Positions 22,870 through 33,866 of a stretch of DNA of 64,000 bases are shown here, piece by piece. Source of the DNA: Metaphire vulgaris (Eukaryota > Annelida > Clitellata > Crassiclitellata > Megascolecidae); assembly GCA_018105865.1 (NCBI GenBank), contig CM030852.1, positions 12,573,845 to 12,637,844 on the forward strand, given 5' to 3'. The notes beneath the pieces were generated by a model. It had not been told where the DNA came from, searched no databases, and worked only from the letters and a program-made list of their open reading frames with translations. The stretch's first letter is position 1. Every line of letters begins with the position of its first letter. The translations under genes and the position numbers were made by a program.

Positions 22870-23000
22870 GATGTCTGGAGACATTGTCTTGTCTCGAGAC
22901 AGTTTCGAGACTATTTTCAACGTCTTGGTCATGGTCTTGCTGGCCAGTGTCTCGGTCTTGGCCATGGTCTCGTCATTACTGTCTTGGTCTTGCGATTCAA
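22870..23000. repeat. TCTTGG/TCTCGG-rich low-complexity repeat
   Basis: Repeated GTCTTGGTC / GTCTCG words with a GAGACAGTTTCGAGAC palindrome. The local open frames are a by-product of this. Confidence 0.5.
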
Positions 23001-23726
23001 GACCGATACAGTGGGTATTTTCCATTGTTAGTAATAATGTTTTCTGTGGTTGATGTCTTCCGAATTATGGGGCTATTGTCACTGTTGGACCCCTCCGTGA
23101 ATAATAATATGATATGCTTGCATAGATACCCTATGGTATATAATTCCGTGATTTAAAATTGCGTCGAATCATCCGTCTCAGCATGATTTAAGGTGGCTTA
23201 GGAGGCATTATACTGCCTGTGTGAAAGCCACTAGGGGCGCTGACGTGGCTTGAACCCGCTCCGTCAGCCTAACGCTCGAGCACGTAACCCACTCGGCCAT
23301 CTTCCGTCGATTCCTTCAGTTGTCAATTTTGTATTTTGCGCATGCGCACTTGTTGACGACGAAATCAAAACAAAATGCACCGTTTGTAATAATAACCCCC
23401 AGCTACAAATGCAAATAATCTTGGATTTACCTTTTATACTTTCCTAAATATTGAAACTCTCATTTCACAGCTATCAAAAACTTGGCATAGTCACAGTCTC
23501 GATCTACGCCCTCCAATGTCCTATGTCCCTGCCTTGATATTAAAACTGCGCCCACTATCGTCACCTCAATTTTCCAGCGTTTTGTCAGTCTATTGCAGAG
23601 GCGAACATTTATCTATAACATATTTCGATGTTTTGAGACATTTTTTTCGACCGTTGAAGCCTTGAACATTTTCATATGTCACTAAGCACCCAGTAGGCTT
23701 ACATCCATGAAATCTATTTCACGTAA

Positions 23727-24131
23727 ATGGCTGTCCATTAATTGTGTCAACAATTTTTGGGCAATTTTTGACCCTCCCCCGGTCAACAACTGTCAACTTT
23801 CAGTGGCCCCTCTATAATTGCGTCAAAAACTTTTGACCCCCCCATGATAAATGAAGGTCCCAATAACAAGGGTACTATTTTTGCGGTGATGACCATTTTT
23901 TTCTTTTTTGCTCATAGAGTGCCAAAATGTAATGGTGATGACCTTTTAACCTTTTTTGCTATGCTTTTTTCCATTATAATAAGTAGTATTCCATGAAATT
24001 TCCTATTTTTTGATTATTTGTAAAAAGTGAAATTGTTGACGTCAACTTCCCTTGACCCCCTCCCCATGTCAACAACTGTCAAACTTTTTCAAACACCCCC
24101 CTAAATTGTTGACGTAATTAATGGACAGCCC
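23727..24131. mobile_element. PIF/Harbinger-like MITE, copy 2
   Basis: A 405-base relative, in inverted orientation, of the copy at 5,231. Ends GGCTGTCCATTAATT and AATTAATGGACAGCC, flanked by TAA at 23,724-23,726 and 24,132-24,134. Confidence 0.75.
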
Positions 24132-24554
24132 TAAATCCATAGCTCGACGATTTTCGGTGCTTTAGCTCCATGAAATGAAAGTCCACAATTCCAGGGATAT
24201 TTCTAGGATTGTGAATTTGTGGAGTGTCGACCTCAAATTTGGGGAGGGTGTGTCGGAGCTAATTAGTATGCATTCTGAATGCATACCATTGCCACATTAC
24301 CAAATTTAAGGGTGTCGACCTCAAATTGGGGGGTGTTGGGGGTGTTGGAGGGTGTAAAAATATCCCTGCACAATTCAACGAATATAACACGCCTACATGC
24401 ATTGGACAGAAAACAACGTCAAACGTAACAAATAGGTGTTTAACAAATGTATTTCTTCATACGAAGTGCGGTAAATAATAAAAATCTTACAATGAATAAC
24501 CTATACTGACTGCTTACAATATGGGTAAGTTCTTAAAACACTTAGCTATAAGTT

Positions 24555-24662
24555 AACTATAATATCTATAATATATATAATATAATATAAATATATATAA
24601 TATAAATATATATAATATAAATATATAATATAATATAATATAAATATAATATAATATAATAC
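24555..24662. repeat. AT-rich (ATATA/ATAAT) microsatellite
   Basis: Only A and T in irregular AATAT/ATATA units, about 110 bases. Confidence 0.9.
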
Positions 24663-25087
24663 CTGTTGTAGCCACATAACAGTATAGTGTATATTTGACA
24701 TTCGATGTGCAAATTCTTAGAATGCTCAAAATTCTTGGAATATAGGCCTAATTAGGCCTATGTTTTTCATCGGTCTAATGGTTTAGTGCGTATTCAACGT
24801 GAAAATAGTATTGCCGAGTCCCTTAAATGTGTTAGTGCTCAGAATGCAGATTTCAATTATGCATAACAACATTCTATAATTATTGTTCGCAGAATGAACT
24901 GAAATAAATGAAAGCTAATGCCGTGTTCTTAGCAAAAGACGATTGACACTTGGCAGGAGATTTGCTACATTCATGAACATGTAATCCCTTATATTAGAAT
25001 TGGGACTAAAAGCTGTTTGCGAGCGATTATTCCATTAAGACTGGTAGTGTTCTGCATTTTCAAGGGATCCGAACACAGTACGGAAAT

Positions 25088-26093
25088 TCATTGCAAATTT
25101 AAAATGAAGAGCTCCTGGTCCTCACGGTACATATTCGACAAGGTAGCGATTAGTTGATTTGTACCGCTGTCGAAATAATATGAAACAGACAACGGTGACC
25201 CCATTGACACTGCCCGCGAGTCACCAGAATTCCTTGGAACGAAGCACCTCGTAGCAATAGAATGATAATTGAAGCGGTCACCTCTGTTTGAATGAAACTC
25301 GTCTATCAAACTTTCATCCAACCTGCTGTACTCTGCTTCGAAATGCTTGGTGATTTTGCTCCGGCGTTCAAGCCCTACTTTGAAGACATCAAACGCATTG
25401 CACTTATCTGGAACGTAACTGAACATGAAGAACGAGAAGCGTTTTACAATCGCTGACGGAATGGTGCGCTCGCTCGTTCCATTCACGTCAAGAATCGATC
25501 GTTGATTGAAGTCTCTCATTTCAAAAAGACGCAAATCAACTGAATCGAAAGCATTCGGATCATACAAACTGGGATGGTAACATGCGAAACGAAACGAATA
25601 AGGGCCTTTAATACTTACAGGTGTATAAAGATAATACAAATCATTCCGCACAAAAGATATTTTGCGAATGAGTGTTCCGTTGATGTTGCAAACATAAAGA
25701 AGGCTGTCATCTTCGCCAATTATTATCACATTTCCGTCGTTTGAAAGTGATATAAAACCTGCAGTGGCTGCAGGGGGACATGAGAGCTTCTTCACCAAAT
25801 GATCTTCCCATTTTATCTGCCAAACACCTGTGGGTCGGCTCATAACAAAGAGATTCTGTGTATCCTTGTGCCATGCCATGTCAAATGGATAACCGATATC
25901 GCCCATGTTTATTACGAACAGAAGGCTGAATGGATATCTGTCCTCATAAATGCGAATATGCGAAAGATAAATAGACGAGTCATCTTGAATCCAGGTTCTA
26001 TAACTATATAAAGCGGCGATGAACTGTTCGAATTTTGTGGCCGAAAAACTCCAAATGGAGCAACATCCAATTTCGAGACGAATTGAAATTTTT
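25088..26093 (-). CDS. P2 exon 2: propeller-like protein, probable frameshift near its 5' end
   Basis: The frame is open up to 26,122 and encodes the family pattern: HIRIYEDRYPFSLLFVINMG, IWQIKWEDHLVKK, VIIIGEDDSLLYVCNING, TLIRKI, and a DESLIDEFHSNRGDRF end. The acceptor CTTTCAG lies just above 26,093. From the acceptor to the stop are 1,006 nt, one frame off from every other copy (all leave remainder 2). The shift maps to about 26,035-26,055, after DVAPF, where one base is missing compared with the others. Spliced to exon 1 at 28,956 this would terminate early, so P2 is a recent pseudogene, or uses another start or acceptor. The frame stays open over 330 codons, so decay, if real, is young. 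Confidence 0.65.
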
Positions 26094-26625
26094 CTGAAAG
26101 GCATCAAACATTTTATCGCCAATTATCCATGTAAGGGCGACTTTCAGGGCTTCTTATGAAATTGAGGGTTGGGCTTTTGGGCTTGAAATTAAAGATATAG
26201 ATTAGGTATAAATAAGTAGGCCTAGTAGGACAGTTGCAGTGAAGGTGGAAGTTTTGACGTTGACTATGACAGTCGTCATGTTGAGTTCTTTGGATTTTAA
26301 ATAAATATTTCGGAAAATATTCATGATATTCTTATATTTATATTTTAAATATTCTCTCTCTTTCACTCTCTAGTAAAAGGTCACGTCTTTCCACCCTAAC
26401 AATCCAATCATCTAATAATGGATCATATAATATCGAACCCTTAATTTAATATTGTCTCTTCGTTTACTAGCCACTTGCCAGCCATGGCTTGATGGGCAGC
26501 CTGAAGTCTGCAGGGTTTCTAGCTGGCGATTTCTTTAGCAAGCTGGAACAAGCGTCACCTGTGCTCGTACTCTAAGTGCAACTTGTACCATATATTGCAA
26601 ATGCCGTTGAAAACACAATACAATT

Positions 26626-27320
26626 TTAAAAAACGCTTGGTGTTCTGTAACAAACACCTACCAATATTTTCTCTCGATGGCTTCTGATTTCACACCATAT
26701 ATGCTCCTTGAAGTGATCATTTTCTATGTCTGTTCGCTCCATGGCATGCAAGCCTTCTTTATTGTAAATTAGAACCCCTCCCGCTCCATGACCTTTGCTG
26801 CTCTGGTTTTCCTTATCTTTTCTAAACATAGCATATCCCTGTAAATTTAGTTCGGTATCATCAATGTCACACTTGGCCCGTGATTCTGTGATTCCGATAA
26901 TGTCTGGACTCATAACTTTTACTTGCATCTCCAACTCGGCCATTTTATAAACCCCAATCAAACTCATGGCATTTACATACAAGCATTTAAGTGGTTTTCC
27001 ATACCCTGACATACTACCTACATTACCGTTATTAATAATTTCATCTGCATAATAATTGTGACAACTAGAGAATCCATATTTAATATCACCCCCAGATTTA
27101 TGCCTAATTACGTCCATATTATCTTTATATTTAGTTTCACCTTTACCACCTAGACATATGGCATATTCCCTAACTGTCGACCTACTTAGTTAAAAGCCTT
27201 ACAGCAGCATTAAACACGTGTAAATATTCTTCTACCTAATTTCTCTATACCATATCTGTTAAGATGCAACCCATCCTTTCCCAAATACTTATCCCAAACG
27301 TTAGCATTCAGAAACTCAGT
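26626..27320 (-). mobile_element. CR1-like LINE: end of ORF1 and endonuclease start of ORF2
   Basis: On the minus strand, 27,320-27,213 reads as an SGNH-esterase-type ORF1 end (KDGLHLNRYGIEKLGRRIF then stop). 27,117-26,626 reads as the N-terminus of an APE-type endonuclease (LKCLYVNAMSL, MSPDIIGITESRA, DTELNLQGYAMFRKD, GGVLIYNKEGL). It breaks off before the reverse transcriptase. Losing the 3' side is unusual for a LINE copy. It lies in the predicted P2 intron. Confidence 0.75.
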
Positions 27321-27339
27321 TAATAGTTAGTGTATGTAT

Positions 27340-27560
27340 GTCTGTATGCACGAAACCGGGACGAATTCGCTGCACTACACAGTAAGCGAGAGCAGACGCA
27401 GATACACTGGTCACATCTTGCGAAGGCAACCGTCAAGACTCAAGCAGTGGACTGGAGACCAGAAGATAGGAGACGAGGCAGAGGAAGACCGATGAAAACA
27501 TTGCAAGACAAATCTCCTCGCAGTCGACGTGAAAGAGATGGGACTAGCCTTCCTAGCGTT
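27340..27560 (+). mobile_element. RTE-like LINE C-terminal fragment
   Basis: Reads YTGHILRRQPS, then WRPEDRRRGRGRPMKTLQD and, after a frame change, LLAVDVKEMGLAFL: the usual tail of endonuclease/reverse transcriptase proteins. Confidence 0.55.
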
Positions 27561-27824
27561 AACGACGAGTTGCGGTCGTTGAAGAATTCTGAAACTAAAA
27601 GCGTTAATTAACGACGAGTTACGGTCGTCTATTGTCTACGTCTCCATTGGAGCAGGTGCAGCTGCAGGAGCAGGAGGTGACCACCCATTCAATTGTTTTG
27701 GTGACACGCCCAACCAAATGGAGCCGCGGTCTTTGGCACTCGAGGTATTCTTAGTGGACACTCTGAGCCAATTATTGGCATTCCAATATCCAATGCAATT
27801 CGCCCAAAAGGAGCGAACTATCAT

Positions 27825-27885
27825 CGTTTTTGTTTTCTTTCTGTTAATTTCCATCCCCTATTCTTTGCTTTTGTCGTTTAGCTTT
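27825..27885 (-). mobile_element. Short RTE LINE fragment
   Basis: Near-identical to 39,727-39,785 inside the RTE element downstream (MEINRKKTKTMIV). Confidence 0.6.
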
Positions 27886-27970
27886 TCATCTGTCTACTGA
27901 CGTCGTGCTGGTATAATAATGACGTAATAAGCATTTGCCAGAGGGCGGAGGCTTTCGACTTGTCCTAGTG

Positions 27971-28718
27971 TTACAAATCCATTGACGTACTGCTTGCTGC
28001 CGAGGGCCGCCATGATGCTCCCGACACTGGAGTGACTTTCTCTTGAAATTCTTCAATCAGCACACTGTCCAAAATGTTTTCCTCCGGTTCCCAGGAATTA
28101 TATTTGCTGCTCCAACCTTTCCATTTCACCAGGTATTCGAATTTTCGTTTTCGCGTTCTGCGCTTCAGAATGCATTGCGCCTCGAAGACCTTCTCCCAAT
28201 CTGAGAGTTCCATTCGGTGCCCCAAAAATCCGACCAATTTGATTGATTTCTGGCGAAAATGGTTGAAACTAATTCCGTGTTGTTGTAGCTGCTGCTGTTG
28301 TTGCTGTAGCACCAGCTGTTGCTTCTTGCTCCGGTTGTTGATGCTGCTCGCGTGATGAAATTAGCCTTGCTGAGCGTCTCCGTTGAGTTGTCTCCGCTTC
28401 TTCCTTGAGTCCCATAGACTTCCGGTCTCGGTTTCGGAACACCGATTGATTTTTGACGGCCGATCTGTTCTGTATCATCTCCTGTCTAATCTTTCTATAG
28501 CAATTCAGACTGTAATTGGTTTGGATTTTGAGGGCGACAGCTTCGTTGTCTAAACTCGACTGCGCTGCCGGTTTCGCTCTCTTAGTAGCGCTACTGTTGT
28601 ATGTGTAATTCCTTTCTTTTGCGCCGAAGGAGCGAACCATTGTTTGCCGCTGATTAGTGTGACAGATGGGACGTTCCTTCGGAAGCATTGTAAGGAATGC
28701 ACGGAACGCTTTCTGCAT
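27971..28718 (-). pseudogene. Polycomb/CBX-type chromodomain gene relic
   Basis: The downstream frame (28,312-27,971) carries a complete chromodomain: [38 protein letters not shown], then [13 protein letters not shown]. The W-E-P-E-x-N-I-L-D ending and aromatic cage residues (F, W, W) are of Polycomb/CBX type rather than the chromovirus integrase type. An upstream, basic region (28,718-28,269; [13 protein letters not shown]) is in a different frame. The two frames overlap at a CAG/CAA repeat encoding poly-Q (about 28,275-28,325), so a slippage frameshift probably separates one former gene of about 260 codons. No Polycomb-box end is visible. It lies in the predicted P2 intron; a retroposed copy is plausible but I see no clear poly(A) tail. 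Confidence 0.6.
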
Positions 28719-28955
28719 GGAAAAGTGCCAGAGAATGTAACCTCAAGGAGGTTAAAGATAGCAGCCGAAGCAAGAGAAGTTGTCAGTGCAGGTGTTTAGT
28801 TTACCGGCTGGAAAACACTTATCATCCAATGTTCCAGAGGGTAGGAGAGGATCTAAGTCAAAGTAGTAAGCAATGCATGAAGAACCTATACTGTGGCGAA
28901 AAATGCATAATTTAGCGAAAAAGTTGCATTCCTATCTTGCTTCAACTTCACTTAC

Positions 28956-29085
28956 TTTTTTCTAATGATATCACGTTGACTTCTGTGTCGTTGACGTTGT
29001 GATTGAAGGGAGGGATTGGGGAATACGATCGACTTAAATCAACGACCAACAGAAGAATCATCGCTCGGCCGAAAAAAGACGACAT
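28956..29085 (-). CDS. P2 exon 1: signal peptide exon
   Basis: 130 nt (phase 1). MSSFFGRAMILLLVVDLSRS, then a proline-containing linker and NDTEVNVISLEK before a perfect GTAAGT donor at 28,950-28,955. The intron to exon 2 would be about 2.9 kb, much longer than in P3-P7, because it holds the LINE and chromodomain relics. Confidence 0.6.
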
Positions 29086-29209
29086 TTCGACTGAAAAGCG
29101 ATTTATCTCAATTTTCTGTTGCTAAGTCAAGATTTCACTCAACCGACGTTTCACAAACTAGAAATCAAGCGTATTCTGTCTCAATATTTATCCAAGAATT
29201 AAAAGTGCC

Positions 29210-29345
29210 GTAGGACTGCAGCAACGTAATAAATTATGTCAAGATTTTGATTTGAAAAGAATGTATTGTAGCGACATAGCAACTGAAACATCAAAGGATA
29301 TAAAGACGTCATCCGCCTTCGATTACTCTGCCCTGCAGTTAACGT
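29210..29345 (-). promoter_or_regulatory. Promoter-like block of P2
   Basis: On the minus strand a TGACGTC (CRE-like) word and a TTTATATCC TATA-like word lie about 215-225 bases before the exon 1 ATG. The block recurs beside the orphan exon (20,970-21,085) and, more diverged, upstream of P3 (37,460-37,550), P4 (43,020-43,090), P5 (51,360-51,425), P6 (56,850-56,930) and P7 (62,380-62,440). Confidence 0.45.
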
Positions 29346-29397
29346 CTGAGCGTCTGCATGAATCAGAACCTAATTTCATATACATTTTATATTCGAG

Positions 29398-29649
29398 CAG
29401 TGGCGTAGCCAAGGGGAGTTTTGTGGGTTAAAACCCTCTTGGCTGCCGACGAAAATTTTTTTACATGCTTTTCCATACATTTTTCATTTTCGGACGCAAT
29501 TTTGGGTGTCAACCCCTGCACCTTGGCTGGCTGCCGACCGAACAAATTTCTAAGTCCTATAGAAAATTTAAGGAATTTGCTTGCAAAACATTTTCTTGGA
29601 TCACGATCGAAACCAAACCTCCCTTCCGGAAATCCTGGCTACGCCAATG
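29398..29649. mobile_element. Small element with TGGCGTAGCCA inverted ends
   Basis: TGGCGTAGCCA at 29,401-29,411 and its reverse complement at 29,636-29,646 enclose about 250 non-coding bases. Left-end-like pieces of the same family lie at 53,084-53,145 and 58,627-58,685. Confidence 0.55.
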
Positions 29650-30901
29650 TATTCGAGGATATTTACTGTTTCATAAGAATATGCTTGTATTATGGGAAAT
29701 GGCAAAGACACAGAGCAGCTTCTGTGTTGTTGTTGATGGTCTGTGCCTAGCGGCTTCTGAGCATTAAGCGTACTATTTATAAACTGTTGTCAATATATTG
29801 ATTCCATGAGTTGCTTTGGGCATGTCGAGTCTTTAAAGTTTGATCTTCGTTTTATAAATTCCCTTGATGTTTGACGTATGCTAAATCCATTTACAATATA
29901 AGAAACAGCTATGCTACACATAAGGTCCACAATTGTTTTATATAGAATTGATACATTTCTTACTACATTAAACAGATGTAGGACCTACGTCAATGACATA
30001 AAGGCGGATTGTATTTGACAAAGTGTCTTTCTAATGGGCTACGACAATACATCCTTGTTTTTCAAACAGATTAACATGCTTTATTGCGTTGTTATAGAAC
30101 TACGACGTTTGAAGCGAATGAAATCAACACCAGAGGCGCTTTGCCAGATTTCTTTTAAAAGTTTTTATGACACTTGAAGGACGCAGAAACTTGAGTGCCT
30201 GAGAACTCTTCTGACGTCATTGATATTGAGGCCAACAAGAATAAAGGATGTATTGTAACGACGTAGCAAGTGAAGCATCAAAGGCTATATAAAGACGTCA
30301 TCCGGCTTTGATTACTGTGCCCTGCTGTTAACTTAGCGTCTGCGTGGAACAGAACGTGGCTTTATATTGTAAACATTAAATTTTAATCAAATACGTTGTA
30401 AATATCGACTGAATTTTCTAATACAAGAATATTTGAATACTTGTAACAATACGTGTATGTCATGGAGAAGGCATTTTTGTTTTGATTGGTCCAGGCTTCG
30501 CGGTGCCAATTTTCCTAGATCAATCAATCAATCAATAAACTTCTATGGCGCCACTATCATAATGCCCAGGGCATCAGCCGATGGCGCACCAAATCCAAAT
30601 AGAATTAGAGCCAGGTCAATCCAGAAGATCAGTCAGAACAGATCATACATAGAGTGATCAGACTGTAGTGTTTGAGAGAATAAACCATGCAGTTAAAATT
30701 CCCACCGACACTGTCTAGAGTATGAAAAACGGGTGTCACTTTTCATGATTTCAAAATATTAGTGAACAACGAGAAATTTTGAAGATTTAAGTTATTGCAG
30801 TATAATTTTGAGTAGGCGAGACAAAAGTTGATTGCGCCGCTACAGCAGTTTGTTGGTTCCGCAATATCACCGTAATCGAGATTGTAATGCAGGTGATAGA
30901 T

Positions 30902-31287
30902 CAGGGGTTCCCAACCTTTTTTAAATTGTACCCCAGTCAAAAAAAATTCGCCGCTTGTACCCCCAACCCAGGGACGACCAAAAACAACACTGACAAGAAC
31001 TATACGAGTATACTCAAACAAATTATGACACTAGAAATTACTAGAATCACTAGAATAGAATCTATATTCTTCATTCTACAAGTCACTAGTTCACTTGATT
31101 AGAATAGGACAGGTTACTTATTACCGTTTCTACAAAAACCAAAATGTTTATTCAATGTGAGCATTGAGCTTGTTTTGATTTAAACGAAATTACAATTTTA
31201 AAAAACTATTTTAGCAATTTTAGTGTACCCCCTGGCAACAGCTTATGTACCCCTAAAGGTACAAGTACCACCGGTTGGGAACTGCTG
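30902..31287. mobile_element. Non-autonomous hAT element
   Basis: 386 bases, ends CAGGGGTTCCCAACC and GGTTGGGAACTGCTG, with a perfect 8-bp duplication TGATAGAT (30,894-30,901 and 31,288-31,295). Confidence 0.88.
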
Positions 31288-31532
31288 TGATAGATGACAT
31301 CTGCCAAAAAGTTGGGTTGATGTGTCTAAAGCGATTCTAAAGAATTGAACTGATATCCATTGAAGATGAACAAGGATCGATGTGATGTGTTCTGATCTTT
31401 GCATATCACACGCGGGTAATAGCGGATCTGGGACAGGCTGGGAGACGCATGTGGACTTTTTGTGAAGTTTATTGAGGCTCCATTTGAAATCCGATTTTTT
31501 TCTTTCAGAGAATGTTTCAATGCTCAAACATT

Positions 31533-32400
31533 CATTCATTCATCCATTCATTCATTCATTCATTCATTCATTCATAAGTTCATTCAAAGGCGCAGTTAAA
31601 ACTAATGCGCCTCGGCTGATTCACTAAACAAGTACAGTATGTTTTTAGGCGTGAAAGAAATGTTGATCGCGGTTGAGTTTTATCCCGCAACGATGACGGT
31701 AGAGCATTCCAGAATGCAGGGGCAGGCGCCCGAAACGAACGATCGCCAACTCTGGTATATGTGTGCGAGGTGCCCAGAGGATCCGAGTCGAGTTGGACCG
31801 TACACGTGGTAATCGATCGATTTCGGTTCCGGTCACGTAACAGCACACAGTCTCTGGTCAGGTATTCTGGTGTCTCTGCCCGTAGACATTTATCGACCAG
31901 AGAAATTATCTTGAACCTGATACGTTGCGTCACAGGTAGCCAGTGGAGATCTCGGAGTATCGGAGTGCTGTGCTGCCGTGATGTCGTTCGAGTAATCGGA
32001 CGTGCAGCCGCGTTTTGAGCAACCTGAAACCTTTTGAGTTGGTTGTGTGTGAAAAGGGCTAAAAGGCTGTTGCAATAGTCCAGCCGTGAAAACACGAACG
32101 CACGCACGAGAGCTTGAGCTGCCTCAGGAGTGAGAGAGTCGATGACAGCACGTAGCTGACGCAACTGATAAAAACTGCTCGAGGCTACTTTGCTAGTATG
32201 GTCTGACATAGTCAGATTCTCATCCAAGATCACTCCAAGATCTCTAACGGCACGTGATCGCTTGATGCTAACTTTTCCAAGATTTAGCTCGTCGACATTA
32301 GCTTTCGCTGTCTGTCTACTGTGACCTAATATAATGAACTCGGTTTTTGATGCATTTAATGAAATATAAAATTTAAAAATGTTCGACAGTAATTTAAATT
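31533..32400 (-). mobile_element. CR1/L2-like LINE, 5'-truncated, reverse transcriptase C-terminal half
   Basis: A continuous minus-strand frame of over 250 codons: TEFIILGHSRQ, VRDLGVILDENLTMSDH, RAFVFSRLDYCNSLL, LRDLHWLPVTQRIRFKI, FWNALPSSLR. The 3' end is a (CATT)n run (31,533-31,575), as typical for this LINE group. The frame from 32,233 to 31,580 is uninterrupted, so the copy is fairly young. Confidence 0.88.
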
Positions 32401-32429
32401 CGTGTAAAATGTTTGAAATTTATCACTAT

Positions 32430-32775
32430 TGTATGTTTGAGAGCTTCATGCGCACCTGAACTTTGGAAGTCGATCCCAGCTTTCCTCCGCACACTTGGAC
32501 TCTTTCAAACAATGCATTATGAATCCTCATTTCCTATAATTCCTGCATTATCTCCTCAAGTCTTCAAGCCTAAGTTCAAATTCTTCCCTTTTCTGAAATC
32601 ATTTTCTCCATTGCTGTAACAACCTAGCCTCACTGCCCTTCTAATGTTGACTATTGCCTGGCTGGTCATTCACCTTTCCCATAGCTATTTTAAGAAAGGC
32701 TGAGTGCCTAAGAATAAGCAGCTACTCTTGTGCAGCTTTCCAAAAGCGCTATATAAATCTACGAGATTTTATTTC
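32430..32775 (+). mobile_element. CR1-like LINE end with 3' UTR
   Basis: A decayed RT tail (APELWKSIPAFLRTLGLF) followed by a 3' UTR of about 130 bases ending AAAGCGCTATATAAATC then GAGATTTTATTT. The same UTR occurs alone at 33,205-33,365, 45,800-45,955, 42,320-42,460, 50,650-50,790, 56,150-56,280 and 61,695-61,830. Confidence 0.65.
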
Positions 32776-33104
32776 ACGTACCATTTCAGCCGATTCAATG
32801 AAATGTTAGGCCACAATTAATAAGGAACAGTATGAAGACGGAAATAAATCAACTTATGATTGTAATTACAACAGAAGGTAAGTAGGCCTAAGCTAGTATT
32901 TATAATAATAATTAACGAATTTTAAGTGGTTTAGTATATCTTCTCCATTGCTGAAAGCCACTGAAATTCAGGATCCACATTTGTCATCGGTGTTTTATCC
33001 AGACTCCAGGCCTTTGGAGGGGGGAATTGAGGCTTTCGGGGAGGAAAATCGACTTGGTTGAGAGGAAAAGACACAGTTCAATGCAAAATTTGTGTAGATG
33101 CTGG

Positions 33105-33180
33105 TATTTTTTTGGGGGTGTTGGGGTTGGGTTGGGGTTTGGGGGATTTTGGGTTTTTGTTTGGGGAAGGGAATTTCCCT
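33105..33180 (+). repeat. G-rich tract with quadruplex potential
   Basis: Runs of 3-5 G separated by T-rich spacers (GGGGTTGGGTTGGGG and similar) over about 75 bases on the + strand. Confidence 0.6.
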
Positions 33181-33413
33181 TACTAACAGGCCTGTATAAA
33201 ACACTGTTTGTCATACACACGCCACCTCATGAATGCACTGACCTTTGCCCGACCGACAATCCACCTTGTCTATAGGTATTTAAAGAAAGATTAAACGCAT
33301 AAGAATAAGCAGCTACTACTGTACTACCCCCAAAGCGCTATATAAATTTACGAGATTTTACTTATTTTTTTAATTCAAAGAGCTGTGGCGGTTGTAAGAA
33401 CCATCCTCGCGGT

Positions 33414-33483
33414 CCTGACTGTGGGCCACGGGCCACGGGCCGCGGGCCGCGGGCCGCGGGCCGCAGGCCGCGGGCCGTGGTTT
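33414..33483. repeat. GC-rich minisatellite (GGGCCGC)n
   Basis: About nine copies of a 7-base GGGCC(G/A)C unit in otherwise AT-rich DNA. A shorter array lies at the homologous place in another unit (46,009-46,037). Confidence 0.8.
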
Positions 33484-33866
33484 GAGTAGCCTGTTGTAGA
33501 CATTTCAACGAACTTAACTAATCTTAATTTCATTGGATAGCAAACGTTGAACGACACGAAGATATGTTTGAGAAATACATTTGATTAGGCCTACGTAAAG
33601 TAGCAGTATATCATATTAAGATAGTAATGCATAATTATTGATAATGAGTGTCTAAAATATTTATAACAGGAATCAATTTCTCGCAGCCTGAACTGAAAAA
33701 GAAAAGGATTGATAACATTCCAAGAGGACGTTTGTTAAAGAAGTTCAACAATGCTACAACTGAGCATGAATTAGTGCAAATCTTGAATGTAACTAGACGT
33801 TGAATCAAAGATATTAACGCTTTTAACTGTATTAGCCTAAATACCAAATTATTTAATTTTATTATT

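Noticed and set aside
27971..28312. Chromovirus (LTR retrotransposon) integrase chromodomain
   Set aside because: The motif order and WEPEENILD ending fit Polycomb/CBX, and no integrase, LTR or polymerase sequence is nearby.
33375..33557. Frame with repeated GPRPAAR
   Set aside because: Translation of the GGGCCGC minisatellite.
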